A DNA stretch of 21,682 nt from a virus, in the IMG/VR virus record IMGVR_UViG_3300009124_000117, positions 1 to 21,682 of that record, one strand, 5' to 3'. The stretch's first letter is position 1. Every line of letters starts with the position of its first letter. Below the pieces are notes generated by a model. It saw only the letters and a list, made by a program, of their open reading frames with translations, made no database searches and was not told the DNA's origin. This document shows, one piece after another, positions 1 through 7,084 of this stretch. The translations under genes were made by a program, and so were the position numbers.

Positions 1-2256
1 CTAGCCCAACTAATCGAAGAAGATCGTAAGTATTACCGTGATGCTGCAGCTAAACGCCGTGACTACATTCAGACATACGGTACACGTGCTGTAAATGAGC
101 GTGAGAACAAAGCTAATGCAGCTAAAGGTGTATTTAACTATCTCATAAGTAATGACATCTCTGAGGAAGATGCACGTTATGTACTTAACACAAGCGGTGT
201 GCAGGGACTAGCTCAACTTAAAGCTACTATTGACTCTCGTAGTGATTTGACTGCAGATGAACGTTCTAAGCTAGTCAAGAAAGCTAAAGACTACGTAGAT
301 GAAAACCCTGATGAAGACATTAACTCTGTACTAAAACGTGCATATGGTTTGTACAAGTCTACGGATAACCCAGTAAAACGTGAGCGTAGTATGTTTGCTT
401 CTATGCTTGGGTTAGACTCTCGTATGATGGAAGACGAAGTACTAGACGATTTGTACATTAACGGCTACACTGGACGTGACATCTATCGTATTATGGGTAG
501 CGCAGAGGCTCAGACTGGTTCTGCTCTTGACCTTGATCTACCTAGTAAACCTCCTAGCCCTACTGTACTTAACAACACAGCTAAGTTCCTAGAGTCGCAG
601 TTTGATACGTCTATTGACAGTCGCATCTCTAGTATAGAACAACAGATGCTTAAAGCAGACCCTGATAGTACTGACTACAAAGACTTGTCTGATGAAAGAA
701 CTAAGCTAGAAAACCTTAAAGCAAAAGGACTACTAGCTCTAGGACAGTATGCTGCGGCGTATGACCCAGCGCTCTTTGACTTTGCTCGTGCACAAGAAGA
801 GGCACTACCTGGGTCTATCACACGTAACTCTTACTTGTTCGAGTTCTTGCCTGCCTATCAGACACACTTTGAAGAGGGTGAAGATGAAGCTAAACTAGCG
901 ACTGCTGGTACAGGTGAAGCGCTGGGTACACCTCCTGGTGCTGGCGATGGTACAGGCGCAACGCCTGAGCCTAGCAATAAAGTTATAGAGTTTGCTACAG
1001 CTGATGAGTTTAACAAAGCTGCAGCTGCTGGTGAGATTCCTTCTGGTGCTGCTGTACAGATTGGTGACGGTCAGGTACAAACGTTTAATCTTCCAGATGA
1101 AGAGCCTAAGACTGTAGACTTAGGTGATATGAGTGGTGCTCCTGGGTTCCGTGAGCGTGATGATATACCTGAAGCTGAAGCTGAACCTGTAGATGAAACA
1201 ATAAGAAGCTCTCGCAGAGAAAAACGAACTGCTTCCGAGAGCGATGTTAATGTACTAGAAATAATATCTGACTTCTTCACTAAGTCTCCCACAGGATCAA
1301 GAGGTAGAAATGTAAACAGAGGTAGTGCAGTTGGAGTTAGTACTGAAGCTCCTGTAGAAGTAGAAGAACTAAAGAATGTTCTTACTCGTGCAGTTGACAC
1401 CCCTGCTTATAAAGAGCTACAAGAATTAATTGCTGAGCGAACAGGTATGTCTTTTGAAGAGGCTGACTCTGCAATTAAAGAGGTAATGATTAATATACCT
1501 AAACGTTCTGAATGGAAATATAACAGTTGGCCTACTAAAAATGGAAGAAAAGTAACAGACGATAATGTTCTATTTGATATGCTGGTCTACGATAGACAAA
1601 ATAAGTCTTATCCAGACTCTGATTACTTAGACGATGGGTTCACTCAAGAGCAGATTGATAATGTAAGAAAAGAAGTAGATCAAGCCTTTAAAGATACTGA
1701 GACACGGATAAGTACTAGCGAGACAGAACCACGCTTTATAACTTATGAAGACTGGGAAGGTATGTCTAAAGAAAAACGTAAGATGTTTGGCTTAGATGTA
1801 TCCAAAATTAAGATACAAAACATAACACGTGGAGGCTTAGTGCCTATCCCTGAAGATGTGGTATTAGATATGGGTGCTCCTGATGTACAATCTATTATAC
1901 GATCAGGTACACTAGGTGATACACGTTCTGATCAGGCTGATATGGAGACTCCAAGTAGTATGGTGGTAGAGAACTTTACTACTAGAGGACGTAACGCAAT
2001 GCCTAGCGGCTTGATGTCTCCACGCACAGAGTTTGCACCTAAGCTAGGACAAGCTGAGTTTGGTGATCTGCTTGATCGTGTACACGGTTCATCTAAAGCA
2101 GCCGAAGTGTTCAACAACAAAGTATCATCAGGTAAAGTAACGGCTGCTGATGTCACACGCCTGATTAAAGCTACACGTAAACTACCTAAAACAACATCAA
2201 AGGATAAACTACTAGATTCTCTATTCGACTTACGTGATGCACTGAATAACCGATAA
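1..2256 (+). CDS. Large virion protein, probably internal/ejection protein; 5'-truncated by window edge
   Basis: The reading frame is open from base 1 to the TAA at 2254-2256, so about 751 codons are visible and the true start lies outside the window. The GTG at 199 is not needed as a start. The visible start is helical and rich in Lys, Arg, Asp and Ala. A flexible Gly/Ala/Thr/Pro-rich linker is encoded around 895-975, followed by more charged, coiled-coil-like sequence. I recognise no catalytic motif. It lies directly upstream of a 1165-aa protein with a 9-base gap. Two very large, soluble, Ala-rich proteins in tandem at the end of the late arm fit the T7 gp15/gp16 arrangement of internal core proteins ejected with the DNA. 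That role is inferred from size and position. Bases about 1200-1700 use AGA arginine codons, unlike the rest of the gene, which suggests a mosaic segment. Confidence 0.85.
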   Translation, partial: LAQLIEEDRKYYRDAAAKRRDYIQTYGTRAVNERENKANAAKGVFNYLISNDISEEDARYVLNTSGVQGLAQLKATIDSRSDLTADERSKLVKKAKDYVDENPDEDINSVLKRAYGLYKSTDNPVKRERSMFASMLGLDSRMMEDEVLDDLYINGYTGRDIYRIMGSAEAQTGSALDLDLPSKPPSPTVLNNTAKFLESQFDTSIDSRISSIEQQMLKADPDSTDYKDLSDERTKLENLKAKGLLALGQYAAAYDPALFDFARAQEEALPGSITRNSYLFEFLPAYQTHFEEGEDEAKLATAGTGEALGTPPGAGDGTGATPEPSNKVIEFATADEFNKAAAAGEIPSGAAVQIGDGQVQTFNLPDEEPKTVDLGDMSGAPGFRERDDIPEAEAEPVDETIRSSRREKRTASESDVNVLEIISDFFTKSPTGSRGRNVNRGSAVGVSTEAPVEVEELKNVLTRAVDTPAYKELQELIAERTGMSFEEADSAIKEVMINIPKRSEWKYNSWPTKNGRKVTDDNVLFDMLVYDRQNKSYPDSDYLDDGFTQEQIDNVRKEVDQAFKDTETRISTSETEPRFITYEDWEGMSKEKRKMFGLDVSKIKIQNITRGGLVPIPEDVVLDMGAPDVQSIIRSGTLGDTRSDQADMETPSSMVVENFTTRGRNAMPSGLMSPRTEFAPKLGQAEFGDLLDRVHGSSKAAEVFNNKVSSGKVTAADVTRLIKATRKLPKTTSKDKLLDSLFDLRDALNNR

Positions 2257-2265
2257 GGTAAAGCT

Positions 2266-5200
2266 ATGGTTGACTACACACAATACCTCACTCCTTTAGA
2301 GGACACTGAGGAGGAGACACCAACAACGCAAGACTATACGCAATACCTTAGTCCTGTATCTTCGGACCGTCCGAGCATAGAAGTACAAACTGAAGAGATG
2401 GTTGCTGCACCTGAAGGTGTACGTGATTTAACTAGGGACGATGTGTTTGCTAAGATCAGTCCTTATATGAAGTCTCGTTATGGTATGACTGAAGATAAGT
2501 ATGACCGCCAAGAGATTGTCGATGCTTATGTAAACAGTATGCGTAAGTTTAACTTCGGTCAGTCTGTAGTTACAGTCGGGGAGTTGTCCTATCTAAATGG
2601 TGCCACAGAAGCTGAAAAAGCTGAGGCTGCTGCAGCGTATCAAACGTTTGACTCTATGAAGGGTGCCTTTGCTGAAGGTACTTCTGGTATGGAGAAGCTA
2701 GACGCTGTGTACGACTACGGTAGATCACTTATTGTTGACCCTGTGAACGTTGTGTCTCTTGGTATAGGTAAGCTTATCACAGGTGGTGGCTCTAAGGCTG
2801 CAGCACAATTAGCTAAAGAAGGTGTTAAACGCCAAGTTGCTGACATTATTAAGAAGCAAGGCTTGACACAAGGTACTAAGCAAGCAGCCAAACAAGTGGA
2901 GCGTAAGCTTATTGGTGAAACGTTACGTAGTGAAGCTTTTAAGAAAGCCTCTAAAGGTTTAGCTGTAAAGGAAGCACTATACACAGGTGCAGCTGATACT
3001 GTAGCTGGTGTGTCTATGGATGCTGTGTACCAGCAAGCTATGCAAGAGGTAGGACTACAGAGTGAGTACGACTTAGTGCAAGGCTCTGTAGCTGCAGCTG
3101 GTGGTGCATTTGGTACAGGTTTATCTATGGGCCTGTCTATGCTAGGCCGTAGCTTTGATGCTGACTCAGATATGCTTGGTGCATTCTACTTTGATAGGGC
3201 TAACACAGACTTAGCTCGTGCTCGTGAGATTGCTGGGGATGTAACTAAGTCAGTTAAAGAGAAGCTAGACTTACGTGGGTTCCAAGACAGCTTGCCTGAC
3301 TTCCAGAAGAACATTGAAGACTTTGCTGATAAAGTAGAGCGTGGTAGTCTACTGCGTTTATTAGGCAACGGACAGCGTGTAAGTAAAGAGACACAGATAC
3401 GTAAAGCTTTCTATCTAGGTGACGAGAAGTTAGGCTTTAAAGGTATTGCTGACATCTTAGCTGACAATGGTGTACGTAACTGGACTAAGCGTACAGACGA
3501 TGACAACTTCTCTAACTGGATGCACGATCTTATTCGTGAGATGCCAGACGAAGTGCAAGCACAGTTAGATGACATCTTCCGTAAAACACTAGGTAAAGCT
3601 GTGCCTGACTACCAAGGTAAGTCATTACTGCAAGCACTAGATATGGATGCTAAAGAGTTCAGTGTAGCAGGTCAACAACTTAACATCCTATCACAAGCTG
3701 CACGTACATTGCGTTACATTCCTAAAGTAGCTGATGATGAGGTACTGCCTGAGTTAATTAAAGCAGAACTACCTCCTGTTTCTGCACGAGTACGTGAAGC
3801 ATTCGCTGAGAAGACTAGTTTCTTACAACGTAACCTTATTCGTATGCTTGTTACACACCCAGGCACTACAGCTTTGAACATTATTGGCTGGCAAACAGCT
3901 AGTTCTATGCAGAGTATGTCTGACATTGTACGTGGTACTTTGTATGGTGGTAACTCTATACTACAAGCTGCTATGTTCAACAAAGAAGGTGCAGCTAAGT
4001 ACGCCAAACGCGCTGGGCTTATGTTCACACTACAAAAGCAGAAGATGCGTAACCTACTAGACACGCATATGACTTACGAAGCGTTTATGGACTTTGCTGC
4101 TTACAACCCTGAAGCACAGAAGAAGATGTTCCGCTACTTGTCTGGTGGTATTGAGCTTGAAGAAGTTGCGAAAGACATAGGATTCCAAGACTTTGGTAAG
4201 ATGGCTAAAGAGATTGGTGTCAGTGACGCTGAGAAGCTGTCCCAGAATGAGGGCTTGTTCAGTAAAGCTATGGATGGTCTACAAACTATCTATGGTGTTA
4301 AAGCACAAGATATGCTGACTAAGACTCAAGAGTTTATGTACGCTGTAGATAAACGTATTCGTGCTGAGTATGGCGTGACTTACTCTGAGTTCATCCGTGA
4401 CCCTAACTTGTGGAAGAATATGCAAGGGGACAAGTACGCACAGATAGTTAGTGAATCAGCAGATGATGCTCTACGTTCTGTGTTTGCTAAGCCTTACGGT
4501 GGCACAAAAGGCACACTACAGTTTGCTGCTAAGATTGTAGAAGACATCCGTAAGTACCCTGTAGTTGGTGCTATGGTTCCCTTCGGTCAGTTCTTTAACA
4601 ACACGCTAGGTCATATGATGGACCACACAGGTATCAGCTTAGTGCATAAGTATCTGGCTGGTACTACACGTGATCCTATGGAACTACTAACTAAGTCTGC
4701 TGTAGGTCTAAGCTTTATCGGCGCAGCATACACCTATGAGAAAGACTATTTAGAAGAAGGCTTAGGGATATTCCAAGAGCGTAGCTCTGATGGTACTATT
4801 CGTAACAGACAGTATGACTTTCCTTACAGCTTCTACAAAGCTATCGGACGTATGACTGCTTACCTTGTACGTGATGGTGAGATACCTCGTGCGACTATTG
4901 AAGAGGTTGCAGCTACGTTTGGTCCACAACAGCTTACACGTCAGCTAGGTGACAGTATTCAAGCTTCTTACGATATGCTAATCGACATTGCTACGTCTGA
5001 TGACATTGAGACTAAGCGTGTTCTTACTGAGGTAGTACAGAAGTCTGCAGCTATGTATCTGTCAGGTTACTCTCGTCCTCTTGATCCAGTGAACATCACA
5101 GCTTCACTAATGAAGGGTGATGAGTATGTTTCACCTGATCGTCGTCAAGGTAGTGAGTGGCTGAATAACTCTGTACGTTACACTGATGAACTGCTAAGCG

Positions 5201-5763
5201 CTATGCAGCTGTACACTAAGCCTGAGCAGAAAGAACGTGCGCTAACGTCAGAGAAGGATCGTCTACCTATTGGGCGTATCTTTGGTTTCCGTGAAGAGCT
5301 AGCACAGAGTCCTATCCAAGAGATGTTTAACGAAGCAGGGTTAGCTCAGTGGCGTACTAACATACGTTCATCTATTGCAGAGCCACTTAATGATGTCAAC
5401 AGAATGATTACTCCTATCCTTAACTACAAGGCAGCAGAGTTACTAGAAACTAATGTGTGGAAGACAGCTGATGCAGCTAAGCGTAAGGATTTGATCTCTC
5501 GTGTAATCAGTGAAGCTAAGAAAGAGATACGCTCTTTACTTGAGAACTCTTTTGATCCAGAGGATACACGTACTTCATTACTGTTTAAGTTAGGGGAAGG
5601 TAGCTTTGTAAACAAGAAAGACTTAGCACAGTACCTCGTAGATATGGGCTTTGAGGATAACCCAGCTAAGCTTGAGACTGAACAGATACAACTTCTTATA
5701 GGTTACATTGAGTTAATGAAAGAAGAAGAGAAACGACAAGAGAAACTACTTAGGTTGAGATAA
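2266..5763 (+). CDS. Very large internal virion / DNA-ejection-like protein (1165 aa)
   Basis: The ATG at 2266 follows an AAGG Shine-Dalgarno seven bases upstream. The N-terminus has two near-identical octapeptides, DYTQYLTP at residues 3-10 and DYTQYLSP at 23-30, in an acidic, disordered-looking tail. The rest is a long, mostly alpha-helical protein with a Gly/Ala/Met-rich stretch near residues 270-295 and weakly hydrophobic segments that could meet a membrane. I see no transglycosylase motif I can defend. Length and position as the last late gene before the terminator match the gp16-like internal core protein of T7-type phages, which forms part of the trans-envelope DNA channel. This is inference from context; a large tail-associated protein is the alternative. 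Codon use (CGT, GTA, CTA/CTT) matches the other phage genes. Confidence 0.9.
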   Translation: MVDYTQYLTPLEDTEEETPTTQDYTQYLSPVSSDRPSIEVQTEEMVAAPEGVRDLTRDDVFAKISPYMKSRYGMTEDKYDRQEIVDAYVNSMRKFNFGQSVVTVGELSYLNGATEAEKAEAAAAYQTFDSMKGAFAEGTSGMEKLDAVYDYGRSLIVDPVNVVSLGIGKLITGGGSKAAAQLAKEGVKRQVADIIKKQGLTQGTKQAAKQVERKLIGETLRSEAFKKASKGLAVKEALYTGAADTVAGVSMDAVYQQAMQEVGLQSEYDLVQGSVAAAGGAFGTGLSMGLSMLGRSFDADSDMLGAFYFDRANTDLARAREIAGDVTKSVKEKLDLRGFQDSLPDFQKNIEDFADKVERGSLLRLLGNGQRVSKETQIRKAFYLGDEKLGFKGIADILADNGVRNWTKRTDDDNFSNWMHDLIREMPDEVQAQLDDIFRKTLGKAVPDYQGKSLLQALDMDAKEFSVAGQQLNILSQAARTLRYIPKVADDEVLPELIKAELPPVSARVREAFAEKTSFLQRNLIRMLVTHPGTTALNIIGWQTASSMQSMSDIVRGTLYGGNSILQAAMFNKEGAAKYAKRAGLMFTLQKQKMRNLLDTHMTYEAFMDFAAYNPEAQKKMFRYLSGGIELEEVAKDIGFQDFGKMAKEIGVSDAEKLSQNEGLFSKAMDGLQTIYGVKAQDMLTKTQEFMYAVDKRIRAEYGVTYSEFIRDPNLWKNMQGDKYAQIVSESADDALRSVFAKPYGGTKGTLQFAAKIVEDIRKYPVVGAMVPFGQFFNNTLGHMMDHTGISLVHKYLAGTTRDPMELLTKSAVGLSFIGAAYTYEKDYLEEGLGIFQERSSDGTIRNRQYDFPYSFYKAIGRMTAYLVRDGEIPRATIEEVAATFGPQQLTRQLGDSIQASYDMLIDIATSDDIETKRVLTEVVQKSAAMYLSGYSRPLDPVNITASLMKGDEYVSPDRRQGSEWLNNSVRYTDELLSAMQLYTKPEQKERALTSEKDRLPIGRIFGFREELAQSPIQEMFNEAGLAQWRTNIRSSIAEPLNDVNRMITPILNYKAAELLETNVWKTADAAKRKDLISRVISEAKKEIRSLLENSFDPEDTRTSLLFKLGEGSFVNKKDLAQYLVDMGFEDNPAKLETEQIQLLIGYIELMKEEEKRQEKLLRLR
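2357..2374 (+). repeat. 18-base repeat, copy 1 (late arm)
   Basis: TATCTTCGGACCGTCCGA occurs here on the plus strand inside the 1165-aa gene and again on the minus strand at 19839-19856. The core TCGGAC-C-GTCCGA is an inverted repeat with 6-bp arms around one central base. Both copies encode Ser-Ser-Asp-Arg-Pro in the same codon phase, in otherwise unrelated proteins. Confidence 0.9.
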
Positions 5764-5764
5764 A

Positions 5765-5791
5765 AAGAGGGGGGCTTAGTTGCCCCCCTTT
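5765..5791. terminator. Bidirectional rho-independent terminator between convergent arms
   Basis: AGGGGGGC (5768-5775), loop TTAGTT (5776-5781) and GCCCCCCT (5782-5789) form an 8-bp, very GC-rich stem that a G-T and an A-T pair extend. The plus-strand transcript leaves it through TTTCT. The minus-strand transcript leaves it through CTTTTTA. It starts two bases after the stop of the 1165-aa virion gene and ends five bases from the stop of the last minus-strand gene, so it should stop transcription from both sides. Confidence 0.92.
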
Positions 5792-5795
5792 CTAG

Positions 5796-6005
5796 TTATT
5801 TAACACCGTGTACTTTGGCTGCATTACTACACCAGAGAACGGCTTCTTTCAGAGCCTTGATAGCGTACTCTTTTTCATCAGAACCGTGCAGGTTATTGTC
5901 TATATGTACTAGCATCTCATAGTACTTTACATCAAGCTCATCAATAAACTGCTCTTGCTTCATCCGAATGAAACGCTTAGCTTCTTCTTCTATACTAAAT
6001 CCCAT
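5796..6005 (-). CDS. Acb2/Tad1-like helical-hairpin protein (candidate anti-CBASS/anti-Thoeris sponge)
   Basis: A 69-aa acidic, all-helical protein: helix about residues 5-38, a short His-Gly-Ser-Asp turn at 40-43, then a second helix at 44-66. The second helix reads EKEYAIKALKEAVLWCSNAA. This is close to the signature of the Acb2/Tad1 hairpin family as I remember it, where a Lys/Leu-rich helix ends in E-A-V-M/L-W-x-x-x-A-A/I. Acb2 is known to bind cyclic di- and trinucleotides and so block CBASS; Tad1 sequesters the Thoeris signal gcADPR. The match here is by eye and confined to the C-terminal helix, so the function is inference. The gene is last in its arm, with a GGAG Shine-Dalgarno and a private sigma70 promoter about 30 bases upstream. 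It therefore may be expressed strongly and independently, as expected for a counter-defence gene. Confidence 0.6.
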   Translation of the reverse strand: MGFSIEEEAKRFIRMKQEQFIDELDVKYYEMLVHIDNNLHGSDEKEYAIKALKEAVLWCSNAAKVHGVK

Positions 6006-6035
6006 ACTAACTCCAGTGCTGGGGGATGTGCGTGT

Positions 6036-6064
6036 AGTTTACCATAAGTACTACACACTGTCAA
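6036..6064 (-). promoter_or_regulatory. Sigma70-type promoter for the 69-aa Acb2-like gene
   Basis: On the minus strand, TTGACA (6059-6064) is a perfect -35 box. A 17-base spacer follows, then TAAACT (6036-6041), which matches TATAAT at four of six positions. It begins five bases after the stop of the DUF3310 gene, in one of the few real gaps of this arm (6006-6067). The only gene between it and the terminator is the 69-aa ORF. Confidence 0.75.
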
Positions 6065-6067
6065 CAA

Positions 6068-6295
6068 CTAATTGTGTGTTTCTACCCAGCGCTTTCGCAT
6101 TCGATGGAGATACCAGATAGCTTTGTCGATGTCCTCTAAGCCATTTTTGTATTCGCACCGCCACATATACTTCAGTACGTTAGCTGCCTGTGGTGCTATA
6201 GCGCCTGACATATTCTCAGTCATAGCTTCTATAGCGTCAATGCATTCGATACCACTCTGGTTGTAGTGCACTGGTTTATTTACTGGATCGTTCAC
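6068..6295 (-). CDS. DUF3310 (SaV-like) phage protein
   Basis: 75 aa. The sequence has the family pattern: KPVHY near residues 7-11, GIECIDAIEAM at 15-25, then N-V-L-K-Y-M-W-R, a K-x-G-x-x-D-I-x-K-A stretch and W-Y-L-H. DUF3310 proteins are common in phages of many bacteria and sit near nucleotide-metabolism genes. Their biochemical role is not established. The start is GTG at 6295 with a GGAG Shine-Dalgarno seven bases upstream, inside the 3' end of the endonuclease VII-type gene, so the two genes overlap by 20 bases and are probably translationally coupled. Confidence 0.88.
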   Translation of the reverse strand: MNDPVNKPVHYNQSGIECIDAIEAMTENMSGAIAPQAANVLKYMWRCEYKNGLEDIDKAIWYLHRMRKRWVETHN

Positions 6296-6680
6296 GTATA
6301 TACTCCGCTTGCTTGATTAACTTCTCAGGGTCATCGTTAGACTTGCCCATACTGTGATTACATCCTTCGCATACATAACCCCTGAACTTACCTGTAGCGT
6401 GATCGTGGTCTAAGCACAGAACTTCTGGTATATCCCCACAAGCCTGACACTTACCGTCTTTAGGTTTAGGGTGTAGCTTCTTTAATGTATTTACAAGCTT
6501 ACCCATTTCACTCGTACAGCTTTTACATTGATTGCCGTATACACGATGTCCACCTTTCCTGAAGTAGATAGTGCGAAACTTATATTCAGGTTTTACCTCG
6601 TTACATATACTGCAGCACTTATGTGCTTCATCTATGTTAGGTTTGTTCTCTACAGTTTCATTGAACAGGTCTAGCTGCAT
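6276..6680 (-). CDS. Recombination endonuclease VII-type (HNH, zinc-binding) nuclease
   Basis: 134 aa. The C-terminal half has the T4 gp49 fold signature: CQAC at residues 78-81, then L-D-H-D-H (90-94), G-K-F-R-G, then CEGCN at 104-108. The four cysteines bind structural zinc, and D91/H92/D93/H94 with N108 form the His-Me (HNH) active site. The N-terminal half carries a second possible zinc ribbon, C23xxC26 and C52xxC55, not found in T4 endonuclease VII. The family cleaves Holliday junctions and branched DNA and can trim DNA before packaging. A homing-type HNH nuclease is a possible alternative, but the G-K-x-R-G...C-x-x-C-N arrangement favours endonuclease VII. It overlaps the glutaredoxin gene by 23 bases, and its Shine-Dalgarno is weak. 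Confidence 0.85.
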   Translation of the reverse strand: MQLDLFNETVENKPNIDEAHKCCSICNEVKPEYKFRTIYFRKGGHRVYGNQCKSCTSEMGKLVNTLKKLHPKPKDGKCQACGDIPEVLCLDHDHATGKFRGYVCEGCNHSMGKSNDDPEKLIKQAEYIRERSSK

Positions 6681-6906
6681 TAGATTCCAACCAATCTTTT
6701 AGCTCACGATAACCACCAATGTAGCTACCATTCTCGTTAAACACTTGTGGTACAGTTGTGATACTCGAATGTTTAAGTATGTACAACAGCCACGCACTAG
6801 TCTCTTCTTGTATGTTATACTCGACGTATTCTTTGTTGGCTCCTTCTAGTAGTGCCTTAGCTTGATCACAAAAGTTACACTGGTTACGACTGATGATTGT
6901 GTACAT
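6658..6906 (-). CDS. Glutaredoxin
   Basis: 82 aa from the ATG at 6906, chosen because GGAG lies five bases upstream. A longer in-frame start at 6927 has no ribosome site. The protein has a CNFC dithiol active site at residues 10-13, the cis-proline TVP at 51-53 and the GGYREL motif at 64-69, which is the full glutaredoxin core with normal length. Glutaredoxins pass electrons from glutathione to ribonucleotide reductase. The gene lies two genes downstream of the class II RNR, whose C-terminal cysteine pair needs re-reduction, so the RNR is its probable partner. Its start overlaps the 3' end of the DUF1289 gene by 23 bases. Confidence 0.92.
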   Translation of the reverse strand: MYTIISRNQCNFCDQAKALLEGANKEYVEYNIQEETSAWLLYILKHSSITTVPQVFNENGSYIGGYRELKDWLESNAARPVQ

Positions 6907-7084
6907 CTTGTCTCCATTTAAGTTCAAACAATAGTTTCCGTTGCTCGTAGTCAGACATTATCATCCAATCACGTATCTCATCTACTGTGCGCATACACCC
7001 TGCGCAGTATCCATCATCACGTATACGACAGACCTTTACGCAGGGCGATGGTGTAGTTCCTAAGTTAGGTCTACGATTTCGCAC
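6884..7084 (-). CDS. DUF1289 small four-cysteine protein
   Basis: 66 aa. SPCVKVC (C15, C19) and YCAGC (C27, C30), followed by R-T-x-D-E-I and a W...M-S-D-Y-E-Q-R-K-L-L tail, is the DUF1289 pattern seen in proteobacterial and marine phage genomes. The four cysteines could bind zinc or an Fe-S cluster; function is unknown. The only plausible start is GTG at 7084, inside the RNR gene, with an AGGTGA-like ribosome site close upstream; no other ATG, GTG or TTG precedes the first cysteine. It overlaps RNR by 25 bases and glutaredoxin by 23, and this position between the two suggests a role in their redox chemistry (inference). Confidence 0.82.
   Translation of the reverse strand: MRNRRPNLGTTPSPCVKVCRIRDDGYCAGCMRTVDEIRDWMIMSDYEQRKLLFELKWRQDVHNHQS

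Noticed and set aside
3714-4064. Minus-strand open frame of 116 codons inside the 1165-aa virion gene
   Set aside because: Antisense shadow of a continuous plus-strand gene, with Ser/Cys/Leu-rich content typical of such shadows and no promoter or ribosome site.
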